Assembly: GCA_963920665.1 (NCBI GenBank) | Contig: OY987266.1 | Location: forward strand, 8,375,001-8,439,000 | Direction: 5' to 3' | Length of the DNA: 64,000 bases | Source of the DNA: Straminergon stramineum | Lineage: Eukaryota; Streptophyta; Bryopsida; Hypnales; Calliergonaceae | In this document: one piece after another, positions 33,717 to 44,867 of the stretch | Layout: every line of letters begins with the position of its first letter | Position numbering within the stretch: the stretch's first letter is position 1 | The notes under the pieces: generated by a model | What the model saw: only the letters and a program-made list of their open reading frames with translations | The model's database searches: none | What the model was told of the DNA's origin: nothing | Position numbers and translations under genes: made by a program

Positions 33717-34085
33717 CAAATGACAAAGAATCCTTATGTGTAGGATAGAAGTGCAACTACTAATCCTTGGAATCTTGTATGGAAAGGGGATCTTGTATAG
33801 TAGTTTGACTTCCAATGAATGTTTTTGGAATTTTTTAAACAACCTGTTCACACAATACCCCAAAGATTATTTCTACAATTACCAAACCATCCTTTAATCC
33901 TTAAAGGATGGATTGGTGATCATAACAATCATCCCTTTTGGAACTATGTGACATCATCTACTCTAAAAAACCCACAAATATTTATTGGAGGACAAACAAT
34001 TGTGCAAGATCTCTCCTTTTTGCACAAAATTATAGGGATGAAGAATTGCACTTTTGTCCTATAGAAGGAAGATTCTTTGTCATCC
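33717..34085. repeat. fold-back element centred at 33899
   Basis: The two halves are inverted copies. The centre is near-perfect (ACCAAACCATCCTTTAA, loop TCC, then its complement with one mismatch, 33881-33917). The outer ends match through GACAAAGAATC and GTCCTATAG/TAGGATAG blocks, with more divergence between. A related single arm sits at 32351-32539. Two TTAA elements lying head to head would give this arrangement, since TTAA is next to the centre. Confidence 0.6.
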
Positions 34086-34119
34086 ATCAGACAAAAAATG
34101 TCCTCGATGTTGTTTATGG

Positions 34120-34795
34120 ATTAAGGGTTAAAAGAGAAAAAAGGCGACCAAAAAATTAAAGGGATTGATTGTAGAAATCTATAGATGTTTGAAACATGAT
34201 GTACTTCCCCCGGACACTTCAACAACTATTGATGTACAATAAAGGTAGATGTTAATATAGTGTGGAATGTCGATTAATTAGTATGGTTCCCTTAATACCC
34301 CTGTTCAGTGTAGTAATCCAGAATGTGAAAAAAAAAGGGAGATTTGGGCGGCATTGAATGGGGTACATGAATGGCATGTACCCTGCGCACACCCATGCCC
34401 GTGGATCCAGCGGATGAGGATATGGATCGCGCCCAGACAAACATGTAGATACGTATGTATGCCCACCCATGCACATACGCTACATACATACATACACATA
34501 CATACATACATACATCGCCATTCATCCAGGGGAAGCCTGGCGGGAGGGACGAAGCTGCGGCGGCCGGGAGCGACAAGCAAGGCGGGCACCTGCAGAAACC
34601 AATCTTTCCTAGCAACAAGGACTCAAATCTGGCCGTCTGTCTGTGTTGGAAAGAATTTTTCGCTTCTGCAAGCAAAATACTCCTCCCGCCCGTCAGATTT
34701 ATTATTCTCGGGCCACCAGTCTCCCTCCAGCAGCTGCGTGCCTAGCCTGCGCGCAGCTTTGGAAGAATCCACCCCCATCATCCTCTGATCCAACG
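34120..34795 (+). promoter_or_regulatory. promoter and 5' leader of NF-YC
   Basis: Composition turns GC-rich after about 34330. A CATA/CA microsatellite occupies about 34470-34515. CTCCTCCCGCCC near 34680 and the CT-rich tract before the ATG fit a 5' UTR. Overlapping frames on both strands across 34292-34790 come from the microsatellite and the GC-rich leader and are not supported as genes. No firm TATA box was chosen. Confidence 0.4.
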
Positions 34796-37586
34796 ATGGC
34801 TACCAGCCAGCAACAGCAGCAACAGCAGCAACAACACAATCTCCCGCCGTCGTCCAACGCTCCCCAGATGTCGCAACATCCGGGCTCCGTCATGCCCATC
34901 CCGATGCACTACCCGCAGCCGGGGCAGCAGCAGGTACGTCGTAACTTAAGTTAGTATTGTGCACCGCTACTCACAGTATACAAACCCCGATTTCAAACCT
35001 AAGATTCCACCTCCTTCTACCGACAGCAGGAAGTGTCGTTGCAGTAGTGCCAAACATTGGGGAGCCCAACATTTGGTAGGGTTTGGGTGGAAGCCACCAA
35101 TGCAGGGATTGTGTGGGCTTGGGTTTGGTTGGCTTTCGTTTTGTGTGAGTGTCTGTGCGTGGAGACGTCCTGCCTGCCGTTGGATGGGCGGTTGGGGTAA
35201 CGGTGGGGATGGGGTAGGAGTAGAAATGGTTGGTGAGACAAGGGCCAAGATCGTTTCCTTGTCTTGTAGGCGGCGTTGGGATGTGATTCTTAGGGCGTGA
35301 ATGTTGATTGAGCGACGCGTTTGTGCTTGCGATTGATGGGGTTCTTGTTGAGTTAGGGTTGACGAGGAAGATGGGATTTCACGGTGTGAAGAGTCGGAGT
35401 GTTGACAGGAATGATGTTTCTACACGTTCGGTTTTCTGGTTTCTGCTTTTCCTACCGAAGGTTGAATCTTGTGGAGGAAAAATGTGGGAGATGGCTTTGA
35501 GGTGGAGGAGGGGCGAACGTTGTCGTTCCTGGAGATTTGCGTTGGGAGAGATGTGATCTTTAACATTGCTTGGGGTACCAAATTTGGCTAATTAATTTGT
35601 TGATAACTTTTCAGATGATGCCGCAGCTTGGGGATCAGCAGGTAGCACTCCTGCATAGCATGACGTTGGTCCTGGTCATGTAGAGATCTTTTCCGTAGCG
35701 TTTTTCACTTGGAGGTTGTTTATGTTATTATTGGGGAGTGAGTAATATGGCTTAATGGTTACTGTCATGAGTGTAGATGCAGCCCCAGCTTCACTATCAA
35801 CAGATTCAGAAGCAGCAGCTGCAAGCGTTCTGGACTCAGCAACAGCAGGAAATGGAGCAAGTCAATGGTATACTTTGACTTGCATATGAATCGAAAAAAT
35901 GATTGTACGATGCTTTTAAGGTTGCTAACGCATCGGAGTATTTCAAATTACTATTGAAATTAAGCTAGAGTCGGTAGAAGCTGATGAAACCAAACCAGAT
36001 ACAGATGTACCTTACGAAAGTTATGGGGCGGCGTGCTGCCCAGGAGACACCCAGTGTGTGTTCTTTGGAGAGAATGTACATTTCGGGGTGGGTGGGTGGG
36101 TTGGGGTCTTGAGCAGCACTTGTCCCTTTTTTTTTTCCATGTCTCTTGTGTACTTTCTTCAACTGAATTTTCTGTTCCTTTTTATTAACCCTTGAGGTTC
36201 TGCCTCACGGATATTCAATTATCCTCCAGATTTTAAAACTCATCAGTTACCTCTAGCGCGCATCAAGAAAATTATGAAGTCAGACGAAGATGTCAAGGTT
36301 GGTATTCTACTTCCTCTTTCCTTATCCGAATTCGGAAACTCTCCTTTGTAATGTCCTACTCGGAAATCTACATATTGATGCGGTGAATGAACTACAATGT
36401 TAAAATGCTGATTATATCTGCTTCTATTGATGTTTTCAGCTCTGGTTCAATTTCATCGCTGAGATGTGGTGTTTATAACAGATGATCGCAGCTGAAGCTC
36501 CAGTACTGTTTTCAAAAGCTTGTGAAATGTTCATCTTGGAATTGACACTTCGGTCTTGGATTCACACCGAAGAGAATAAGCGACGGACACTACAAAGAAA
36601 CGATATTGCGGGTGCCATAACCAGGGGCGATATTTTTGACTTTCTTGTTGACATTGTTCCACGTGATGAGTTGAAGGTGAATTTTTGAAACCAGATTTTT
36701 TAGTACCAGTCATGCTTCTTGCAAGAATTTCGTGTTTTTTTCTTTTAATTTTGAGTCGGCATCTTGGCCGAGAATTTGGTTGTGGCACCTTTTGGATTTT
36801 GCTGTGTGAGATGCGTCCTAAATCTCTTCATGCAAGCTGATGTGTCATCCATTATTGTGTTCCAGGAAGAGGATTTGGGTGTTCCTTGGAGTGGAGTTGC
36901 AGGTGACCCTGTACAGTATGGAGGAATGTACTACCCATCCATGCCTGGGCAGCAAATGCATCATCCTATGGGAGCCCCTGTATTTTTCTTACTTCTCTGT
37001 ACCGTCTGAAATTGAGTTGGGTGTGACTCTTGCAATTCACCTATGATATAACTAGTTATTGGTGGATTTTTCTTTGGTTTAGTGTTTGCCTGTTGGAATA
37101 CATATAATTCACTGGATTTGTTGGTGCACCTACTCTGTGCTACACATTATTGACTTGTACGCATAACAGTCTTTTCAGCTGGGTGTGGATATGAACTTAA
37201 TCAAGCTCAATCAAATTTAGTATACTTTATATGATTTTCAGAATTGCTTATTACAGCTGTTATGATGTAGGAGATGATGGTCGGCCAGCCATCTATGCCA
37301 CCAAATGCACAAATGATGTATCAGCCAGCTCAGGTATTTGTGGGCTTTGAAATCTCTTCTCCAAGTCTTGAACTGTCAGAGCTTCTTTTACTTCTGGCTA
37401 CGTTTTACTACAGAGTCACCGCGGAATCTAATCTCAGATGTGAACAACGATAGATTCTCTTATGGGTGTTATTACCCTCGTAAAAAATATCTGTCAGACT
37501 TAAAGTTTTTGGTTTGCCTCCTGATGTACTACCAGGCTGCCTTTGCGCCGGAACAGCAGCAACAACAGCAGCAGCAAATGCAGTAA
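34796..37586 (+). CDS. nuclear transcription factor Y subunit C (NF-YC)
   Basis: The histone-fold subunit that pairs with NF-YB and then NF-YA to bind CCAAT boxes in the nucleus. Eight exons: 34796-34933, 35615-35641 (27 bp), 35777-35867, 36230-36297, 36482-36676, 36866-36979, 37271-37333, 37536-37586. All are GT-AG and in phase, giving 248 residues. Residues 1-46 are Gln/Pro-rich (MATSQQ then a Q run). The histone fold covers about 86-173, with [51 protein letters not shown] and [13 protein letters not shown], all family hallmarks. The C-terminus is Gly/Met/Gln-rich and ends in a Q run before MQ. The conserved core is split between exons 4 and 5. The start is the first ATG in frame in a GC-rich leader and gives the family-typical Q-rich N-terminus. 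Confidence 0.95.
36085..36106 (+). promoter_or_regulatory. G-quadruplex motif in NF-YC intron 3
   Basis: GGGTGGGTGGGTGGG with single-base loops, extended by a further G4 run, lies on the coding strand in the intron between exons 3 and 4 (35868-36229). Four G3 tracts with 1-nt loops is the classic stable quadruplex pattern; any regulatory role is inference. Confidence 0.55.
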
Positions 37587-38883
37587 CCAGCAGAGAATGC
37601 CGAAATTCATTGTAGACTTGAGAGGATACTGAAAGGGCTCTCGCACTAAGTGTCCGGCGTCGTATGGGAGTGCTATTCAACGTATTGGGTGCAATCAACT
37701 GTCATTACTCTGACAGTAGTCCAGGTATATCCTTGTCATAGAGCACTCTTTTGTTGACCCTTGACTAAATTTTGAGGAGCTTGGACATCCAAGCTGTAGA
37801 CAGTGACAATGGTCCGTTGTGTCATTAGCACTAACTAGCAGAGGTATTTGGTTTAGCATCTCTCCTAGTGATACTGGAGGCTCCTCCAAGGTTGGATGCA
37901 AACTTTGTGAATACGGAGACAAAGGCAGGCGAAGTATTAGCATTTGCAGGAGTTTCTCTTTTAAAGTTATATATAGGTTCAAGGCCGCACAGGAGTCTTA
38001 TTGTTACTTCTTGTCATCCTGGTATCTTCCTTGCAGGTCTCTGTATCAATAGAATTGGTGGGAACGGTATTTGACCCAGTCCATTCATGCATGCGAGCTC
38101 TGTGTAGACGCCTCCTTTGATGGATGTATTGACATTAATACGATAGTGGTTGACACAATTGAAAAATCTATGAACTGGTTTTCATTAGACATTCATGAAC
38201 TTTTTTTTTGCATTTCTTTCATATCTGGAAAAAGAGCATATCACGGCTGCTTGTATTTGACAGGGTGCAGAGAAAACATGCAGTCCTTCTGCCCCTTTTC
38301 TATCAGAGTTTATTGCCTGGGACTGCCCCGTGCAAAATCGTATGCTGGTATCTTGTTGTGCTCGTGAAGTGTGGTTTTCACCTGCACAGAAATTGCATGA
38401 CATGATGGAAATAGGTCAAAACTAGGTCACTGTACTGTACAATGACCTTGACTCAATCAGGTCATGAAGAGCTTCTAAACAAGTACGGAGTATTAGAAAG
38501 ATACAGGCATGTAGAAATCCAATCAAAGCTTTACTGATTTATAAAAAGTATGGAGTACAAGATATGTCCTGGACAATCACTGCCATGTGGCCCATAGCTT
38601 AATGACTCTGGTCCCAAAATTATCCATTGAGGATTTCAAACCATTGATAAAATTCAGGAAAGTCTGCAAACGAGGAGCTCAAGTATGGGCTGGGCTGCAA
38701 ATGCCATGAGACATCCCAGGCTAATTCTACTAGTTTTGTTTTAAAATCCTCAAAAAAACACCCCTTTATGCCGTCCTAAATGAACTAAATGATGATAAAA
38801 AAATCCTAAAAAGGAATCCTAAAATTTATTGGCTCACTAAGTGGTAAGCTGTGATTATAATATGTGACTCTTTGGAGTAAGTA
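37587..38883 (+). other. NF-YC 3' UTR and flank
   Basis: The first few hundred bases keep gene-like composition and probably form the 3' UTR. Frames at 37819-38367 (68-98 codons) overlap each other in several phases and show no family motif. No canonical AATAAA was fixed. Beyond about 38500 the sequence becomes AT-rich intergenic DNA. Confidence 0.4.
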
Positions 38884-39415
38884 CTAAGGTAAACCTGCCT
38901 ATGACAGGCAGAATGAGTGTTTTGCCCTGCTACAATTAGCAAAAAAAATTCAGAGTTTTTTCCATACAAAGACATCTGTGAGAAAAGAAGAGAGCAATTG
39001 AAATTTTATTTTTCTAACTAAGTATGAATTTCTTATGAATTTTTGAAGTGTGATTACCAATTGGCCCCAAAGAGTCTCTTGATTATCCCCAAACCAACAA
39101 AAAGTGTATGCTTGATGGCCATCCTACCACCTAAAGCAGTCCGAATATTTCCTAACATGGGTACAATATTTCCTAACATGGCCAAAACATGAGGAATTAA
39201 AAAAATCACTTGTTTTAATGAATTTACATTGAAAAGCTAGAAGTTCCTAAAACAAGCACTAATAACTCCATCACCATCACCCAAGCCATTGATTTTGGTC
39301 ATTAACCAACCTAATGTAGTCCTAGTCTTATTTATTAGAGAAAGTCTATCATGGATTGTTGTAAGACTCTAATGGGTCATTTCTTAGGTGCTTGTCATAG
39401 GCAGGTTTATCTTAG
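38884..39415 (-). mobile_element. 532-bp terminal-inverted-repeat element (family T6)
   Basis: The left end is CTAAGGTAAACCTGCCTATG plus ACAGGCA. The right end in reverse complement is CTAAGATAAACCTGCCTATG plus ACAAGCA, so 25 of 27 bases match. Read from the right end inwards, it is similar to 49973-50160, including TAATAAAT, AATCAATG and GGTCATGGAGTTATT-like blocks. The left end (CTAAGG...GCAGAATGAGTG) matches the reverse complement of 57109-57145. It is non-coding and probably an internally deleted relative of a larger element. No clear target duplication was found. Confidence 0.65.
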
Positions 39416-40619
39416 TCTTTTTGCATGAATGCATGATACTCTTTCCTCTCAAGATGATGGCTCTACTTGTTGTTTAGTAAATTGAACAACTTCAAATTCA
39501 TAAATGTTTTGTATTTCATGGTTAACAATTTGCACATGTTGTCTAAGTTGTCTAAAATCTTCCAAAGTAAACTTGTTGGCATTTTGTCTATAGGGTCTAT
39601 CATAAAGACTTAAATTGCTTGAGTTAGGTTGTGATTTCTTGTTGATTCTTGTGATTTGAATCAAAATATATTGAACCCTCGTAGAGGCTTTTATGTAATA
39701 CTTGAATTTGAACCCTCCATCTAGTTCCCTTTGTTGTTTATAATGCAAAATTTGGGGGTTCAAATTTCATAGCATTCAAATGACTAGGGACCTTCAAGGA
39801 TTGATTTAGAGGTTGCCCTATTATTTCAAAAGTTGTATGCGAAGGTTGTGTATGGAGCTTTGTATATTAGGTTGGCAACAATGATGTGATTGATGTCTTT
39901 AAAATTCTTAACCCTGTTCACAAGCCTTAAAGAAAAATTGGATTGAGTTCTTAAGGTATCATGTAGTTGGATATTCTTTTATAACAATGTGTATGGGGAA
40001 AATGAATAGGAAGAAAATTCTTACCTTTATTGGTGGATTCTACAACTTATAAGCAAGAATTATTTGCTTTCAAGTTGCAAAGGTCCATTGAAAGGATAGA
40101 GAGGACATTTGGAGACTTATGGACTTCCATTAGTTAAAGCCCATCACTAAAATTGAAGTACCCTAACCTACTAAACCTTGTAGAGATAGTGAAGTGCCAA
40201 TGTGTGAGCATTGCTACTTGTGAACATGGTTTTTTGTGTACAATTCTATAAAGATTTTAGAACTAGAATTTTATGGCAACTTTAAATTTGAAAAAGTCAT
40301 GTAAGATTATATAGAAGGGTTGGACTAAGAGTTTGATTCTACACTTGTGAATGTCATTCCATTTGGGAAGAATGGCACAAAGTTTCAATGATTATTCACA
40401 AATCCAAAGAAGTACTTTGTAAGGCAACTGAAGATGTATCCAAAGCAAAGGTGAAAATCTAGAGCTCTTAACTCTTTTGATGTTTTGCAATCTTCTCTCA
40501 ACTCAATCTTAAACAAGTTGGGTGGATCATGGGCCTTCAATTGGTGAAGGGCTATGCCACATTCAAATCATGCTAGGGATGTAATGAAATTTGGAATTTA
40601 GTTTCAAACCTACAAGTCT
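39416..40619. other. gene-free DNA with one minus-strand frame
   Basis: A minus-strand frame of 104 codons (39449-39763) has a protein-like middle (FTLEDFRQLRQHVQIVNHEI) with balanced residue use, unlike the lysine/phenylalanine-rich chance frames nearby. I do not recognise it. It could be a fragment of transposon coding sequence because transposable elements lie on both sides. Nothing else was seen up to the next element. Confidence 0.3.
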
Positions 40620-40623
40620 TTAA

Positions 40624-41202
40624 CCCCTAAGCGCTCTAATGTCCATTCTCTAGACGATGAACAAATCAAAACTAAAGTTTCATCCTCCTTGCTACTTGGA
40701 TGAAATTTATTCTAATTTGTGGAGATACTTTATTAAGTTATTGTCCTATCTAAGGGTTGGATTTGGTGTTACTAGAGTCCATATTTTTCTAAAATTACCA
40801 ATGTGGAAATATGTCAAGTAGTTGACTAAGCCAAAATTACATTGACCATAGCTCAACATGGGATTTGCAAGAATGAGGTCATAGATTTGAAGAACACAAA
40901 ACTTTAAAAAAATCACCATGTGAAAAGAACCTCATTTCAAATCCATTCCAAAAAATTTTACTCAAATAATGATAATATTTTGCTTGTAATCAAATTTAAG
41001 AGGAATCTTGAAATTTTCCTTTCCAAATTTATTAAAAATTATTGGTGATAGCATTGGTGAATCTAATCATACAGAAGGAATCTACAACTCATATTCTATA
41101 ACTTTTATTTGTATATCAATTCCAAAATATGCTTCCAAATAGCACTTTCTAATGATTTTTCTCAAATCGTCAATTTTGGAGATGACTTTGAACGTTTTGG
41201 GG
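40624..41202 (+). mobile_element. TTAA-type MITE-like element (family T1), copy 2
   Basis: A 579-bp full-length relative of 11191-11762 in the same orientation. TTAA lies on both sides (40620-40623, 41203-41206). The left end is CCCCTAAGCGCTC; the right end in reverse complement is CCCCAAAACGTTC. The gap-light alignment over the whole length with both TTAA flanks kept identifies the ends. It is non-coding and lies about 70 bp upstream of the GC-rich promoter region of the RNA-binding protein gene. Confidence 0.72.
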
Positions 41203-41275
41203 TTAAAAGAGGAGGATTGTAGCCTTTGCAAATTTTAAATTTTGAAGGAAATTGGCCACAGTACCGAAAATTTGA

Positions 41276-42205
41276 TACTACAAAATGATCCGGATAAAGA
41301 GAGGATGGAAGGCTCCGGTGCCCTTGAAAAAAACAAACCCGGCCCTATTTTTAAGAGGCGGCAAATTACCCGGGCAGCTCCAAAAACTTCCCGCACGGGA
41401 CTCCCGTTCAGATAATTCAAACGTGACGCCGCTAAGTCCAGGTGGCACGTGCCCACGGCGCCGAAACCCCCATGACAGACTGATGAATGAAACCAAACCA
41501 ACATGGATGAACCTATTCATCCACCCACCACATTGTATTATACTTGAGCCTCGGACCGCCCTCCAGTTCTGTTTTCCGAGCTTCGCCAAGTCGTCGACGA
41601 ACGCTGTCAACACCAAACCCTTCCATCGCCAGCGCAATCGAGAAGTGACCAGCGACAATCGTCTCAAGCGCATGCACGAGCGTCGATTCAGCTAAGTTAG
41701 GTATGTTTCCTACGCAAATTTGCTGCGGTCATTAGAATTTTTATGGCGGTGTCGGTTTCGTGAGAGGCAGTTGCGGTGTATTTTGTTGAAGCGTCGGTGG
41801 CTCAGGGGAGGTTAGGGTTACATTGGTTTCGTTCACGAGCTTAGTTGTTGGTTAGGCTCGTTGATGATGAATTTCTTGGTGTAGAGTTGCGGTAGAGTGT
41901 TGTGGTTGTTGTGGCGGCGGTGGTGGTGGTGATGGCGGAGAGTGCATGTGGGATGACTGTGGTGGCGAAGGGCTGAAAGAAGGTGGAAGGCCGGGGAGGG
42001 CCGACGTTGTGGAGTTGGTTGTTGATTTGAGACGGTTGGTGAGTTGGCGAGTTGGTTGGTTGTGTGTAGAGAGATTTGTCGGGCAGCGGAGCGGGAGTTA
42101 TCGCGGCAGGCAGCAGGTAGGAGAGGATAGAAGAGCAGAGGAGAGAGCGTGAGGGGAACGAACTCTGACAACCGCAGCTGCTGCTCCTGCTCCTGCTCGG
42201 CCGAG
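41276..42205 (+). promoter_or_regulatory. promoter and 5' leader of the RNA-binding protein gene
   Basis: An abrupt change to GC-rich sequence occurs at about 41280. A perfect 10-bp palindrome GGCACGTGCC (41444-41453) contains a G-box CACGTG, and an ACGTGACG element lies just upstream (about 41421-41428). A likely 5' UTR intron starts at the donor TTAG|GTATGT near 41700 and ends at one of the CAG acceptors near 42100-42118. A 136-codon plus frame (41285-41695) and overlapping minus frames here are judged chance products of the GC-rich leader. Confidence 0.45.
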
Positions 42206-44867
42206 ATGGAGGGAGGGGGAGACGAGGAGAGGATGCAAGAAGTAGCGCCGGACTTGAACGGCACGTTGGAAGATTATGATATCGATGAGGAAGAGCACCA
42301 GCAGCAGCAGGACGTGGCCGAGGACGACGAGCCTCAGCACGGAGACGAGGATGAGCATAACAACGGGTACCAGAATGGAGGTTCCAAGGACGCTATGGTA
42401 GAGAGTGATCCCAAGGATTCGCCCCACGGCTCGCAAGGAAAAGCGTCCGGTTCAGGGTTAGTTGCCAGTGGCCCTAGCTCCATAGCTCTAGTCGTAGTCT
42501 TACGTTTAGTCCTGGAGATGCAGCTCGCGAGTGTGTTGTGGTTGGGATTCCGGCGGGGTTTGTATGTAGGAGGTTAGTTTGGTCACTGGCCATGGCATGT
42601 ACCATGTGTAATAGCTAACGCAGTACCCGTTCGCTTGATAGAGGGAAGATTTTCATCGGCGGCTTGTCATGGGACACTTCCACAGGTACGTTCAGTTTTC
42701 TGCATCGTTGCTGCCTCCGGCTTTGGTCCATGTCATCTGCTTTCTTCAAATTGATTTTCTTTATTTCTCACCGATGTTCATGCTCGAGGTCACATACTCT
42801 CACGAGTAGTAGAGCTTATGGCGTGTGTAGCGAGTCTCGTCGTAACTGTCGTAACTGTCTGACAATTAGTCGGATTGGTCGAATTTAATGCTTAATCCTC
42901 GTCAGCTCGCACTTGCTATCTATTCCCAAGTTATCATTTAGTATTCGTTATCGTCTGGCTCTGGGGCCTTGCAGAGCCCGGCATGTGCATGTTCCTATGA
43001 ATGCGCTGATTACTGCGCTGTGTAGAATTTGCCGCATAGTAACTTGCAGTCGATTATTGAACCCGGACAGTCTATATCGCTCCGTGCTTGTTACTCTCTC
43101 ATTATATGTATTGGTACAGACAATTTGCAGAGCCACTTCAAGAAGTATGGCGAGATCATCGATGCCGTTATCATGAAAGATCGCTCCACTGGACATCCGC
43201 GCGGCTTTGGATTCGTGACATTCGCCGATCCAGCTGTGTGTGACAACGTTGTGCTGGACAAGCATGTGATCGACGGGAGAACGGTAAGTCGGTTCGGTTC
43301 TGTAGCGTTCCGGGCAGGTTGGCGTCGACTACTTATAGCTCCTCCCGTGTAGGCGGGAGTTACGGGGTTAAGGGGCGTTATGTTTGACAGCTGATACTGA
43401 TCTAGGTTGATTGGGAGCACTAGTGGAGTACGGAGATCTCACTAGATGTAGCTGCAGGTGGAGGCCAAAAAGTCAGTTCCTCGTGAAAACATGGCAGCAA
43501 GTAAAGGGCCGAAGACTAAGAAGATCTTTGTTGGAGGCATTCCTCCTTCTATTACAGATGGTATGCAGAAGTGCTTGCGAGCATTAGCTTCCCTTAATCT
43601 TTCTGTATGCAGTTTAGAGTTTAGTTGGTGCAACCCCGACTGCTAGGTCCTCATCGATTGATAGGCATAGCAGACCACGCGTAGGTGTGCAGTGCAGTCA
43701 CGTAATGGGAATATACTCAAAAGATGACCGTTTGTGGTGCTGTTTACAGAGGAGTTCAAGAGCTACTTCGCGGGCTTTGGAGCTGTAGCGGAACACCAGA
43801 TCATGCAAGACCACAGCACCGGTAGATCCCGTGGTTTTGGTTTTGTGACCTTCGACAGCGAGCAAGTGGTGGAGGACATTTTGGCCCACGGAAAGATGCA
43901 CGAGCTTGGAGGAAAGCAGGTGAGTTGTGCTGATTGGACCACTTCTTGCAGCATGGGCTGAAATGGAGGGCGCTGATGTTACCCCTGTGCATTCGCTTCA
44001 TCACTGAGCCGTGCAAGAGACTGAGTTGTGGTGGTTTGAGGTTTGAGTTAGTTTGGTGTGCAGACCAGGGCTTTTTTTTTGGACTGGTGTCCCCTGTGCT
44101 GGCTTCACTGCAGAGGCCAGATTTTGGAGGGACAGAGTCACATTGGTCAGATTCTGACAGATCTGGCAAAATTTCGCCAGAAAAAAAAGCCCTGGTGCAG
44201 ACTTCGGAAACGAGTATTCTTCCACGTCAGGGGTGCCATGGATCGTAGTTCTAGGGATATCGGAGTAGCGTGTTGACGGGGGTGCTGGAACTTGGGCATG
44301 TGGCAGGTTGAAATCAAGAAGGCTGAACCAAAACGAGCCATTCAAGACAGTCCTGGCGGGGGCTACGCCGGTGGTCGGGGGGGCGGATACGGCGCAAGTG
44401 CCGGTGGAGGCTACGGAGGATATGAGGGGAGCTACGGGGGCTCTGGCAATGCCGGGTACGGTGGTTCCTACAACAGATCGGGTGGCTACGGAGGAAGAGG
44501 TGGTTATGGAGCTGGTGGCTACGGAGGAGGATATGGTGGGTATGGAGCAGGGGGCGGATATGGAGGAGGGTATGGAGCAGGTGGGCTGGGTGTGGGAGCC
44601 TACGGCACCGGTGCAGGCGGAGGTTACGGGGGGAGTCTGGGGTATGGCTCGGGTGGGGGATACGGTGCTGGGATGATGGGCGGTTATGGTGACGGAGCCG
44701 ACGGGTATGGATCGATGGGCTACGGTGGATACAGTGGAACGGGAGGTTATGGTGCCGGGTACAGCTCAAGCGGCGGCTATGGTGGAAGTTATGGGAGCAG
44801 TCGTGGTTACAGCGGCAGCGGTGGCGGTAGCAGCCATGGACGGTATCACCCGTATGGGAGAAGTTAG
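42206..44867 (+). CDS. hnRNP-type RNA-binding protein, two RRMs, Gly-rich tail
   Basis: Similar in layout to plant hnRNP A/B-, RNP1- and Musashi-type proteins, which bind pre-mRNA/mRNA in nucleus and cytoplasm. Six exons: 42206-42456, 42642-42685, 43120-43283, 43458-43560, 43750-43919, 44307-44867. All GT-AG, in phase, 430 residues. The N-terminus (1-83) is acidic and Gln-rich. RRM1 is about 86-160 (RNP2 IFIGGL, RNP1 RGFGFVTF at 126-133). RRM2 is about 175-250 (RNP2 IFVGGI, RNP1 RGFGFVTF at 215-222). The tail (about 260-430) is built of GYGG/YGG/SYG repeats, low-complexity sequence typical of condensate-forming RNA-binding proteins. The start is the first in-frame ATG; the frame stays open upstream without another ATG to about 42149. 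Introns interrupt both RRMs. Intron 5 holds a hAT-type MITE. The family is certain; the exact orthologue is not. Confidence 0.93.
44066..44194. mobile_element. 129-bp hAT-type MITE in intron 5
   Basis: The element begins CAGGGCTTTTTTTT and ends in its reverse complement (AAAAAAAAGCCCTG), and is flanked by a perfect 8-bp direct repeat GTGCAGAC (44058-44065 and 44195-44202). An 8-bp target duplication with CAGGG-start terminal repeats is diagnostic of the hAT superfamily. It has no coding capacity. It sits between exons 5 and 6 of the RNA-binding protein gene, 138 bp after the donor and 112 bp before the acceptor. Confidence 0.88.

Noticed and set aside
34292..34675. 127-codon minus frame and overlapping plus frames upstream of NF-YC
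   Set aside because: They run through the CATA microsatellite and the NF-YC leader; composition is repeat-driven.
41278..41695. 131- and 136-codon frames on opposite strands
   Set aside because: Mutually overlapping frames in a GC-rich leader with few stop codons; neither has a motif and the real gene starts at 42206.
44308..44769. Alternative plus frame (122 codons) and minus frame (151 codons) over the Gly-rich exon
   Set aside because: Low-complexity GGN-TAY repeats keep several frames open; only the frame joined to the RRM exons is supported.
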